From Enorma phocaeensis (GTDB taxonomy: Bacteria > Actinomycetota > Coriobacteriia > Coriobacteriales > Coriobacteriaceae), in contig NZ_JACJKQ010000003.1 of assembly GCF_016901575.1 (NCBI RefSeq), positions 124,001-188,000 on the forward strand: a stretch of 64,000 nt of DNA, given 5' to 3'. A program made the translations under genes and the position numbers. This document shows, in pieces, positions 7,896 through 15,154 of this stretch; position 1 is the first letter of the stretch; the number at the start of each line of letters is the position of its first letter. The notes beneath the pieces are model-generated. The model was not told where the DNA came from. It made no database searches and saw only the letters and a program-made list of their open reading frames with translations.

Positions 7896-8576
7896 ATGGC
7901 TGACGAGATCAAGGAGGGCACGGAGGCCAAGGCCACCGATGCCGCCCCGAAGAAGAAGCGCAACTGGAAGGCCAAGCGCCTGCCGATCGTGATCGCCGCC
8001 GTCGTGGTGGTCACGGTGCTCGGCGTCGCCGGCTGGGCATGGCGCGCCACCCCCGAGTACTGCGACACCCTGTGCCACAGCACGATGGGCCGCTACTACG
8101 ATTCGTTCGTGAACGACACCACCTCGCTCGCGTATGCCCACAAGGGCGTCGTGAACAACCAGTGCCTGGGCTGCCATGAGACCACGATTACGCAGTCCCT
8201 GCACGAGGTGCAGGTACAGCTCTCTGGTGACTACACCGACCCCATGGCCAAGGTCACCTATTCCAACGAGTTCTGCCTGCAGAGCGGCTGCCACACCGGA
8301 GCCGGCGTGATGCCGGGCGCCACGGAGTCCTCCACGGCCGACTACGGCTTCGACCCGCACAGCACCTATCACGGCGGCGTCGTGCAGCAGTGCAACTCCT
8401 GCCACCGCATGCATGATCAGAGCGTGCTCACCTGCACCGGCTGCCATCAGATCGGCGCCTATGCGGGCGAGGGCGACGTGCCCGAGGGTTGGACCGACAC
8501 CGCCGAGGTCGAGGGTAAGACGACGTATCTGCCCAAGGGATGGGCCGCGCAGACCACCCTTACCGACGCCGAGTAA
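7896..8576 (+). CDS. Membrane-anchored multihaem c-type cytochrome
   Basis: 226 residues. A basic N-terminus is followed by one membrane helix (about 28-48), as in NapC/NrfH-type anchors. The remainder lies outside the membrane and has five possible haem sites: C56-x3-C60-H, C90-x2-C93-H, C127-x4-C132-H, C166-x2-C169-H and C180-x2-C183-H. Sites 1 and 3 have non-standard spacing. Extra histidines (S-L-H-E, D-P-H-S-T-Y-H, R-M-H) could be distal ligands. As last gene of the AOR operon it likely exchanges electrons between the quinone pool and the ferredoxin/AOR pair. A terminator follows immediately. Confidence 0.85.
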   Translation: MADEIKEGTEAKATDAAPKKKRNWKAKRLPIVIAAVVVVTVLGVAGWAWRATPEYCDTLCHSTMGRYYDSFVNDTTSLAYAHKGVVNNQCLGCHETTITQSLHEVQVQLSGDYTDPMAKVTYSNEFCLQSGCHTGAGVMPGATESSTADYGFDPHSTYHGGVVQQCNSCHRMHDQSVLTCTGCHQIGAYAGEGDVPEGWTDTAEVEGKTTYLPKGWAAQTTLTDAE

Positions 8577-8604
8577 GGTCTAGAGCCCCTCGAGGGATCT
8601 GTCC

Positions 8605-8640
8605 GGGGACCCCGTGCGCGAGCGCGGGGTCCCTCTTTTG
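8605..8640 (+). terminator. Terminator of the AOR operon
   Basis: A 9-bp perfect stem, GGGACCCCG (8606-8614) with CGGGGTCCC (8625-8633), is followed by TCTTTTG. It lies 30 bases past the cytochrome stop codon. Confidence 0.8.
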
Positions 8641-8748
8641 TGCCCCGTGCCTATGTGGGATGGATGTTTGGGCGCCTGCGGCGCCCGTGCGCGGGTATAG
8701 TAGGTGCACGAGAATTCGCTTCGCACGTGCAAGCTGGAGGTAACGCAT

Positions 8749-9021
8749 ATGGTTTCGATCGACTACAAGCCCACGGGCGTCTGCTCGCGCAACATCCACG
8801 TCGAGCTGGACGACTCGGGAACCACCGTCACAGGTTGCGCCTTCACGGGAGGCTGCAACGGCAACCTGAAGGCGATCTCCAAGCTCATCAACGGCATGCC
8901 TGTCGATCAGGTCACCTCGATCCTGCGTGGCAACACGTGCGGCGCCCGCCCCACGTCGTGCGCCGACCAGCTGTGCTGCGCGCTCGACGCCGCCCAGGAT
9001 CTTGCCAAGGCGGAGGAGTAA
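8749..9021 (+). CDS. TSCPD-domain (TIGR03905-type four-Cys) protein
   Basis: 90 residues from the ATG at 8749, with GGAGGT 10 bases before it. Conserved family elements are visible: TGVCSRNIHVELDD, VTGCAFTGGCNGNLKAISKL, the GMPVDQV stretch and RGNTCGARPTSCADQLCCAL. The domain also occurs at the C-terminus of some B12-dependent ribonucleotide reductases. Its free-standing role is not established; metal or cofactor binding by the Cys set is plausible. GGAGGAG at its 3' end is the ribosome site for the next gene, so the two are translationally linked. A -10-like TATAGT lies at 8696-8701. Confidence 0.8.
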   Translation: MVSIDYKPTGVCSRNIHVELDDSGTTVTGCAFTGGCNGNLKAISKLINGMPVDQVTSILRGNTCGARPTSCADQLCCALDAAQDLAKAEE

Positions 9022-9025
9022 ACCT

Positions 9026-10279
9026 ATGGCAGCGCCCTGGAGGCGGATCATTCGCGGTTCTGCCGATGATTCCCGTGCCGTGAGGCAGGGCGGCATCACG
9101 CGCCGCCGCTTTACCTTGGGCAGCCTCGCGGCGGCAGGGGCGGGCATGGCGGCGATCAGCCTGGGCGGATGCTCCGACACCCAAAACACCGACGACGGCG
9201 AGCCCCAGGTGGTTACGGATGACTCCCAGATCGTCGACGTCGTGGACGACTATGAAAACGTCGACGGCGATCTCGCCGCATCGGCTACCTATACCCTACC
9301 GCTTGGTACGGTGCTTTTCCATACGGAGGGGTCGTGGGCGGCTGCCATGATGGCGCCGGAGTCATCGCTCAACGTGAATACGCTGGGCGTCATGAGCCTT
9401 TCGAGTGGAGACCTCATCACCCTGATTACCGAACCGAGCCAGGGACAGGGCTACGGGTTTTTCGACGTGCGCTGCTCGGACGGGGTGTTCGCGTGGGTCG
9501 AGGTCGACTACACAAACCGTTCTTGGGCGCTGATCGGCCAGGGCATATCCCAGGGAACGCTTACCGGCGATGCGGTAAAGCTCGACGAGGGTGATTCCGA
9601 TTGGGAGCCCCCGCGTTTCACGGTATGGGGAACGAGCGTCATCTGGTATCACATGCCCCAGGCTTCGGGAAACAGCTCGTCTGAGGACTCTCATTGCTAC
9701 CAATGGACGCTGGGCGACACCGAGGGGCAAGAGATCTGGACCTCGCACGGACGCTTTTCGGCATCTCCCCGTGTGGCGGACAACATCTTGACCATCGTGC
9801 CGCGTGTTCGCGACGAGGAGGGCGTGTATTACGGGCTGACTGCGATCGATTTGACTGCGGGCGACAACGCCCGCCGCGCCCAGCTTGTGCTGCCCAGAAG
9901 CGTCGCCCCCTTCGAGGCCACCTACTTTAACGAGAGCTTTGCGTTCTCGATTGAGGCGAGCTACAACGGCGTGGGCAGCCTGGGGAACATGGGAACCTAT
10001 GTGGGCGTCGAGGGCGGTCCCTATGTATACCTGCGCCGCGAACCCCAGAGCTGTGCCTTGATGCTTGGTTCGCGCTATGTCATGAAGTCCCAGGCCTCGC
10101 ATTTTGTGATCGACCCGTCGACACAGACCTATTCGGTGCTTTCGGCGCCCGATCGCTGCCTGGATTTTGGAGATTGGACGGCGAGTGAGGGCGTGACAGA
10201 TCGCCTGCTCACCTATGCGACCGTGCGAAACGAACAGGGGATTCCGGCAAGCGTGACCGCGCGGGTTTTCGCGGTGTAG
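9026..10279 (+). CDS. Tat-exported lipoprotein of unknown function
   Basis: 417 residues from the ATG at 9026, preceded by GGAGGAG at the end of the TSCPD gene. An in-frame ATG at 8927 lies inside that gene and is rejected. Residues 25-29 (TRRRF), a hydrophobic segment and SLGGC (Cys 49) form a twin-arginine signal with a lipobox. The mature part is rich in short beta-like segments with Trp/Gly spacing (GVFAWVEVDYTNRSWAL; TVWGTSVIWYHM; NILTIVPRV), which suggests a beta-propeller or beta-sandwich fold, but I recognise no named family. It would sit on the outer face of the membrane. Confidence 0.75.
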   Translation: MAAPWRRIIRGSADDSRAVRQGGITRRRFTLGSLAAAGAGMAAISLGGCSDTQNTDDGEPQVVTDDSQIVDVVDDYENVDGDLAASATYTLPLGTVLFHTEGSWAAAMMAPESSLNVNTLGVMSLSSGDLITLITEPSQGQGYGFFDVRCSDGVFAWVEVDYTNRSWALIGQGISQGTLTGDAVKLDEGDSDWEPPRFTVWGTSVIWYHMPQASGNSSSEDSHCYQWTLGDTEGQEIWTSHGRFSASPRVADNILTIVPRVRDEEGVYYGLTAIDLTAGDNARRAQLVLPRSVAPFEATYFNESFAFSIEASYNGVGSLGNMGTYVGVEGGPYVYLRREPQSCALMLGSRYVMKSQASHFVIDPSTQTYSVLSAPDRCLDFGDWTASEGVTDRLLTYATVRNEQGIPASVTARVFAV

Positions 10280-10296
10280 CCTGCCGAAGACGCTTC

Positions 10297-10890
10297 CTAA
10301 TGGCTGGCGAGGCGCTCGTTTGCAGCCGCAAGCGCCGCCTCGATCGCCTGGGGCGACGGAGCGTGGGGCGCCTCGGGATCGGTGTCGAGAGGCAGAAGCT
10401 GCTTTTCCATCCAGGTAATCGAAAGCCAGGTGCCAAGCTTGTAGCCGCAGGACGCCTGCTCTCCGCAAAGGCGGTATCCACACGAGCGATGGAAGGCGAT
10501 CGAGGCCGTGTTGCTCGATGTGATGCACGCCTCGCTCATGCGAATCCCCTGTGCACGCATGAGGTTTTCAAGCGCCTCGAGCAGGATGGCGCCGAGGCCG
10601 TTCCCCTGATAGGCCTCACTAATATATATAGATGTCTCGGAAGCCCAGCGATAGGCAGGCCGCGCGCGAAAGGTGCTGTTGTAGGCAAAGCCTGCCGCCC
10701 GCCCCGCATCGGCATCCTCAAGAACCAGGTGACAGGTATTCTCGAGGTGCTCCTCGATGCGCGCCCGAAACTCATCGACGGTAGGTACTTCGGTTTCAAA
10801 GCTGATGGTGGTGTCGCGCACATAGGGGGCGTACAGGCCGAGGAGCTCCTCGGCATCGTCAGGCGTGGCGATACGGATTCGAAATGACAC
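10297..10890 (-). CDS. GNAT-family N-acetyltransferase
   Basis: About 197 residues starting at the GTG 10890-10888, chosen because AGGAGGG lies five bases upstream. The GNAT acetyl-CoA site is visible as ISEAYQGNGLGAILLEAL (Q/R-x-x-G-x-G/A pattern). The layout (RIRIATPDDAEELLGLYAPYVRDTTISFE near the start, FHRSCGY later) resembles the phosphinothricin/methionine-sulfoximine acetyltransferase branch. The substrate cannot be told from sequence. The last ~30 residues are an Ala/Pro-rich tail. It converges with the Tat lipoprotein gene, 17 bases apart. Confidence 0.85.
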   Translation of the reverse strand: MSFRIRIATPDDAEELLGLYAPYVRDTTISFETEVPTVDEFRARIEEHLENTCHLVLEDADAGRAAGFAYNSTFRARPAYRWASETSIYISEAYQGNGLGAILLEALENLMRAQGIRMSEACITSSNTASIAFHRSCGYRLCGEQASCGYKLGTWLSITWMEKQLLPLDTDPEAPHAPSPQAIEAALAAANERLASH

Positions 10891-10986
10891 GAGCCCTCCT
10901 GGAAGAAACGGAGCGAGTCTGGGCATAATGGGTTAAGAGTCTGCTCAGTCGCTCCCGTTTAGCGACCGGACTGCCCTGCTGACAAG

Positions 10987-11010
10987 TGTAGCGTTTCTGT
11001 GCGCTACAAT
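10987..11010 (+). promoter_or_regulatory. Inverted repeat over the -10 of the response regulator gene
   Basis: TGTAGCG (10987-10993) and CGCTACA (11002-11008) form a perfect 7-bp inverted repeat with 8 bases between. The right arm overlaps a -10-like TACAAT at 11005-11010. This placement fits an operator; no good -35 at the usual distance is seen. Confidence 0.4.
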
Positions 11011-11047
11011 AGGTTTGTTCTTCCGGATGAGACAAGGGGGCCCAGAC

Positions 11048-11770
11048 ATGGCTTCGGACGCAAGAAAGATCCTGCTCGTTGAGGACGAGAAGGCCATTCG
11101 CGACGCTGTCGCGGCATATCTCGAGCGCGAGGGCTATTGGGTCGTGGGCGTTGGCGACGGACAGTCCGCCGTCGAGGAGTTCGAGAAGCATCAGTTCGAC
11201 CTCATCGTACTCGACCTCATGCTCCCCAAGCTTTCGGGCGAGCGCGTGTGCCGCGCCATTCGCGACACCTCGGATGTTCCCATCATCATGCTTACGGCAA
11301 AAGGCGAGGTTGAAGACCGCATCATCGGCCTCGAGCTCGGCGCCGACGATTACCTCATCAAGCCGTTCAGCCCGCGCGAGCTCGTCGCCCGCGTGCGTGC
11401 GCTGTTCCGCCGCGCCCATCAGAGCGATGAGCCGCAGGTCGAAGTGCTCGATTTCGGTGACCTCGTGATCGATATCTCGGGCCATAAGATTCTGGTCGAA
11501 GGCCGTGAGGTCGACCTCACCGCCTCTGAGTTCAAGCTGCTCACCACCCTCGCCCGTCATCCTGGGCGCGTCTACAACCGCATGGAGCTGGTTGAGAAGG
11601 TGCTCGGCTATGACTTCGAGGGCTACGAGCGCACCATCGACAGCCACGTGAAGAACCTGCGCGCCAAGCTGGGAGATGATCCCAAGAAGCCGAAGTGGCT
11701 CTATACCGTTCATGGTGTCGGCTATCGCTTTGAGGCCCCCCAGCAGCCTGCAAAGGAGAAGACGGAGTAG
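11048..11770 (+). CDS. OmpR/PhoB-family response regulator
   Basis: 240 residues from the ATG at 11048 (AAGGGGG upstream; an earlier in-frame ATG at 11015 lacks a site). Receiver domain 1-120: acidic pair in LLVEDE, phospho-acceptor Asp56 in IVLDLMLPKLSG, Thr in IIMLTAKG, Lys in DYLIKPFSP. The C-terminal winged helix (ELVEKVLGYDF, RTIDSHVKNLRAKLGDD, VHGVGYRFE) is the OmpR type. The kinase gene follows 7 bases after the stop. The pair resembles the PhoP/RegX3/MtrA group of general envelope or phosphate regulators, but the signal is not deducible here. Confidence 0.92.
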   Translation: MASDARKILLVEDEKAIRDAVAAYLEREGYWVVGVGDGQSAVEEFEKHQFDLIVLDLMLPKLSGERVCRAIRDTSDVPIIMLTAKGEVEDRIIGLELGADDYLIKPFSPRELVARVRALFRRAHQSDEPQVEVLDFGDLVIDISGHKILVEGREVDLTASEFKLLTTLARHPGRVYNRMELVEKVLGYDFEGYERTIDSHVKNLRAKLGDDPKKPKWLYTVHGVGYRFEAPQQPAKEKTE

Positions 11771-11777
11771 CTGGTCT

Positions 11778-13415
11778 ATGCTCTTCGCACGGTTTGAAAT
11801 TGGACAAAAACACAAGCAGTCTGACGAGGCGAGTTCCCGCGCAAGCTGGAACACGCCTCGTTCCGATTCGAGGCGCGGCCTGAGCTACGCCTCGCGCATG
11901 GCGCTTTCATTCGCCTTGACCTCGCTCATGACGGTACTCGTGCTCACCGTCGTGGTCACCGTGGTTTGGGGCGGGGTCTTCAGCGATTACACCCGCGCCA
12001 ATATCTCAGAGATAGCCCAGCTCACCGCCCAGCGCCTGGCGGATTCCTATGAGGAGGACGGCGAGTGGAGCACCGAGTTCCTGGCGTCTATCGCCGAGTC
12101 GAATCTCGTGTCGAGCGATATCGGGCTGCAGGTGATGGATGAGGACGGCACCATCCTCTACGATGACTCCTGGCCCGCGGCGCCGGCGGCGGCAGACGCC
12201 AGCCGCGGTCGAGAAGACGAGGACGCGGCGAGCGAAGATGAGGGGACGGGTGCCTCGTCAGCAGGGACAGGTTCGAGCGAGGTTTCCTCTGGATCTTCTG
12301 ACGCCGCGGCGAAAGCCTCGCACAGCCCCGTCTCGACCGCTCCGACCGATGCCGACAGCGCCGTGACCGAGCCGATCAAGCTTTCGGACGGCGAGACCGT
12401 GGGTCAGGTTCGTCTGTGGGTGCTCGGCTCAGACGCGCTGCTCACCAAGGCGGACACTGCCTTCCGCGAGAAGACCTTCAACGCGATGTCCCTCGCCGCA
12501 ATCATCGCCATCGCCATCGCCGTGCTCATGGGCTTCCTCATGTCGCACATGCTCACCAACCCCATCCGCCGTATCACCGCCACGGCAAAGCAGATTCGCG
12601 ACGGGGACCTCTCGGCGCGCACCGGCTTGCGCGGCGACGACGAGATCGACCAGCTCGGAGAGACCTTTGATGAAATGGCGACCTCGCTTGAAAAGGACCT
12701 CAAGCATGAGCGTCGCCTGACCTCGGACGTGGCACATGAGCTTCGCACCCCACTCATGGCGATGCTCGCTACGGTGGAGGCGATGCAAGACGGCGTCCTC
12801 CCAGCAGATGACGAGCATCTCGAGACGGTCGCCTCCGAGACCCGCCGCCTGTCGCGCCTTGTGCAGCAGATGCTCGACCTATCGCGCATGGAGAACCGTA
12901 CCGCCGACATCAATTTGGAGCCGGTGGACATGGTCGCCTTCGTGCAGCGCATCGTGGGCGGCCAGCAGCAGCTGTTTTCATCACACGACCTGCGTCTCAA
13001 GTTTGTCGACGACACCCAGGGTCGTTCGAGCACGGTCGACGCCGACCCCGACATGATCACGCAGGCCATCATCAACATCATGAGCAACGCCATGCGCTAC
13101 ACCCCCGAAGGCGGCTGGGTGGTCGTGTCGGTCAAGGGCGATCGCAAGTATGTCATGGTGAGCATCTCCGATACGGGCATCGGCATCGCGAAGGAAGATC
13201 TGTCAAGGATCTTTGGCCGCTTCTGGCGCGCCGATGCAAGCCGTGCGCGTGAAAAGGGTGGTCTGGGCGTCGGCCTCGCGGTCACCAAGCTCATCATCGA
13301 GCGCCACCATGGCTTCATCACGGTGGAATCCGAGCTGGAGAAGGGTACGACTTTTACGATTCATCTCCCGCGTGAGCACATGCCTGACTCGGCTTCTACT
13401 ACAATGGAGCATTAG
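11778..13415 (+). CDS. Sensor histidine kinase with HAMP domain
   Basis: 545 residues from the ATG at 11778, with GGAG-type sites shortly before; partner of the preceding response regulator. Membrane helices lie at about 41-66 and 237-256. Between them is an extracytoplasmic sensor of about 170 residues. Its middle part (about 131-200) is an Ala/Ser/Asp/Glu-rich low-complexity stretch unlike a folded domain. Then come HAMP (257-310), the HisKA box with His320 (SDVAHELRTPLMAM), and a HATPase domain with N box (NIMSNAMRYTP), G1 (SDTGIGIAKEDLSRIF), F and G2 (GGLGVGLAV). It autophosphorylates His320 and passes phosphate to Asp56 of the regulator. Confidence 0.93.
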   Translation: MLFARFEIGQKHKQSDEASSRASWNTPRSDSRRGLSYASRMALSFALTSLMTVLVLTVVVTVVWGGVFSDYTRANISEIAQLTAQRLADSYEEDGEWSTEFLASIAESNLVSSDIGLQVMDEDGTILYDDSWPAAPAAADASRGREDEDAASEDEGTGASSAGTGSSEVSSGSSDAAAKASHSPVSTAPTDADSAVTEPIKLSDGETVGQVRLWVLGSDALLTKADTAFREKTFNAMSLAAIIAIAIAVLMGFLMSHMLTNPIRRITATAKQIRDGDLSARTGLRGDDEIDQLGETFDEMATSLEKDLKHERRLTSDVAHELRTPLMAMLATVEAMQDGVLPADDEHLETVASETRRLSRLVQQMLDLSRMENRTADINLEPVDMVAFVQRIVGGQQQLFSSHDLRLKFVDDTQGRSSTVDADPDMITQAIINIMSNAMRYTPEGGWVVVSVKGDRKYVMVSISDTGIGIAKEDLSRIFGRFWRADASRAREKGGLGVGLAVTKLIIERHHGFITVESELEKGTTFTIHLPREHMPDSASTTMEH

Positions 13416-13433
13416 CTGTCTGTTTGGGCCGCC

Positions 13434-13456
13434 GCTGGCATGCTCGGTATGCCAGC
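13434..13456 (+). terminator. Hairpin between kinase gene and purC
   Basis: GCTGGCAT (13434-13441) pairs with ATGCCAGC (13449-13456) around a 7-base loop. It is followed by TCCCTATTCG rather than a clean T-run, so termination would be weak. Confidence 0.45.
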
Positions 13457-13491
13457 TCCCTATTCGTTCGTTCGATAGGAGTTGATCCTCA

Positions 13492-14379
13492 GTGACTTCC
13501 ATGGAGCGTCGCCCCGATTCTCGCGGTAAGGTTCGTGACATCTATGAGGCGGGCGACAACCTGCTGATGGTCGCCACCGATCGCATCTCGGCTTTCGACT
13601 ATATCCTTCCGGACGAGATTCCCTTCAAGGGCGAGGTGCTCAATCGCATCTCGGCGTTCTGGTTCAACAAGTTTGCCGACCTGGTTCCCAATCATCTGGT
13701 GAGCATCGACGTCGACGATTTCCCCGCCGAGTTCGCCGAGTATCGCGACTACCTGTCGGGCCGCGCCATGTTGGTGCGTCGTGCCGAGCCGATCATGATC
13801 GAGTGCATCGTGCGCGGCTATCTCACCGGTTCCGGCAAGAAGACCTACGATGCGGACGGCACCGTCTGCGGCATCAAGCTTCCCGCCGGTCTCACCGAGG
13901 CGTCGAAGCTCCCTGAGCCGCTGTTCACCCCTTCCACGAAGGCGGCGATCGGCGACCATGACGAGAACATCTCGTTTGACCGCACGGTCGAGCTCGTGGG
14001 CGCTGATATTGCGGAGCAGATTCGCGACCTGTCGCTTAAGATCTACACCGCTGCTGCCGAGTATGCTGCCACCCGCGGCATCATCATCGCAGACACGAAG
14101 TTCGAGTTCGGTGTCATCGACGGCAAGGTGACGCTCATCGACGAGTGCCTCACTCCCGATTCAAGCCGCTTCTGGCCTGCCGCCTCTTATGAGGAGGGCA
14201 AGGTCCAGCCCAGCTACGACAAGCAGTTCGTACGTGACTGGCTGCGCGCCAATTGGGATATGACCGGCGAGACCCCTCATCTGCCCGCCGAGGTGATCGA
14301 GGGAACGTCTGCGCGCTATCGCGAGGCGTACGAGATCATCACCGGCGAGCCGTTTGTAAGCATGAAGGAGAGCAAGTAA
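13492..14379 (+). CDS. purC: Phosphoribosylaminoimidazole-succinocarboxamide synthase
   Basis: 295 residues. GTG start at 13492 with AGGAG nine bases upstream; an ATG three codons later is the alternative. The enzyme joins CAIR and aspartate with ATP to give SAICAR, which PurB (start of the window) then cleaves. Recognisable elements: GKVRDIYEAGDNLLMVATDRISAFD at the N-terminus, CIVRGYLTGSGKKTY, and the SAICAR synthetase signatures IADTKFEFGVIDGKVTLIDE and TPDSSRFWPA. The length (~295) is that of the longer actinobacterial/yeast-like form. The next gene begins directly after its stop codon. Confidence 0.95.
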   Translation: MTSMERRPDSRGKVRDIYEAGDNLLMVATDRISAFDYILPDEIPFKGEVLNRISAFWFNKFADLVPNHLVSIDVDDFPAEFAEYRDYLSGRAMLVRRAEPIMIECIVRGYLTGSGKKTYDADGTVCGIKLPAGLTEASKLPEPLFTPSTKAAIGDHDENISFDRTVELVGADIAEQIRDLSLKIYTAAAEYAATRGIIIADTKFEFGVIDGKVTLIDECLTPDSSRFWPAASYEEGKVQPSYDKQFVRDWLRANWDMTGETPHLPAEVIEGTSARYREAYEIITGEPFVSMKESK

Positions 14380-15057
14380 GTGAGTACGCGCAGCGCCAAC
14401 AACAAGCGCACCCAGACCAAGGAGTATACGGGCATGGGCCGAAAGTCCGCTGCCTCCGCCAAGCCTGCCCGCGCCGCCGGAGGCTCGGTGCGCGTGGTGC
14501 CGGCCTCCTCGAAGGCTCGCCGCAAAGAGGCGGAGCGCGGAGAGTCGCTTGCCGGTCTGTCGCGCGAGGAGAAGCGCGCCCGCAAGCAGGAAGAGCGCCG
14601 TCGCGAAGACCGCGTCTACACGGCTTCGAACATCATGCTCAAGAAGGATCCCGAGTACAAGAAGAAGCGTCGCAACTTCTGGATCATGCTCGGCATCGGG
14701 CTGGTGTTCATCATCGCGGTGTGGATCATGCTGTTCGGCATGGACGAGGAGATGGTCCAGTCCACCTACGCCATCCAGATCGCCGGCGTGATCATCTCGT
14801 ATGCCTTCATCATCGGCACGTTTATCTATGACTTCGTCAAGATTCGTCCTCTGCGCAACTTCTATCGAGCGCAGGCGGAGGGCATGCCCGAGAAGAAGCT
14901 GACCCAGCTCATCGAGCAGGACGCAGCGACCTCGTCGCGTGATAAAAAGGATGCCGACGCGAAGGGATCCGAGCCGGTAAAGGTCGCCGACGCTGCTCCC
15001 GAGAACGCCCCGGTCAAGAAGTCCGGACGCAAGAAGGATCATCGCTCTCGCCGCTAA
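14380..15057 (+). CDS. Two-helix membrane protein, unknown function
   Basis: 225 residues starting at the GTG directly after the purC stop; AAGGAGAG sits nine bases upstream, so the two genes are co-translated. The first ~100 residues are strongly basic and Ala/Arg/Lys-rich. Two membrane helices follow (RNFWIMLGIGLVFIIAVWIML and QIAGVIISYAFIIGTFIY), and a charged cytoplasmic tail ends in KKSGRKKDHRSRR. The basic ends suggest both termini lie inside, possibly near nucleic acid or membrane phospholipid. I cannot name a family. A hairpin follows. Confidence 0.75.
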   Translation: MSTRSANNKRTQTKEYTGMGRKSAASAKPARAAGGSVRVVPASSKARRKEAERGESLAGLSREEKRARKQEERRREDRVYTASNIMLKKDPEYKKKRRNFWIMLGIGLVFIIAVWIMLFGMDEEMVQSTYAIQIAGVIISYAFIIGTFIYDFVKIRPLRNFYRAQAEGMPEKKLTQLIEQDAATSSRDKKDADAKGSEPVKVADAAPENAPVKKSGRKKDHRSRR

Positions 15058-15094
15058 TGTCGGCGCCGGGTGATGCAGACGACCAAAACAAGAG

Positions 15095-15133
15095 GGGCGG
15101 TCGTGGGACGATGTAAGTCTCGCGACCGCCCTT
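15095..15133 (+). terminator. Hairpin after the purC operon
   Basis: GGGCGGTCG (15095-15103) pairs with CGACCGCCC (15123-15131) with about 19 bases between; a short CTTAT follows. It is a probable partial terminator before the aminopeptidase gene. Confidence 0.5.
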
Positions 15134-15154
15134 ATGCATGAAAAGGAGGAAGAT

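Noticed and set aside
5712-8447. A 911-codon open frame on the minus strand opposite the AOR-family and cytochrome genes
   Set aside because: Same reasoning: biased composition, no motif, and it covers two clear genes and their junction.
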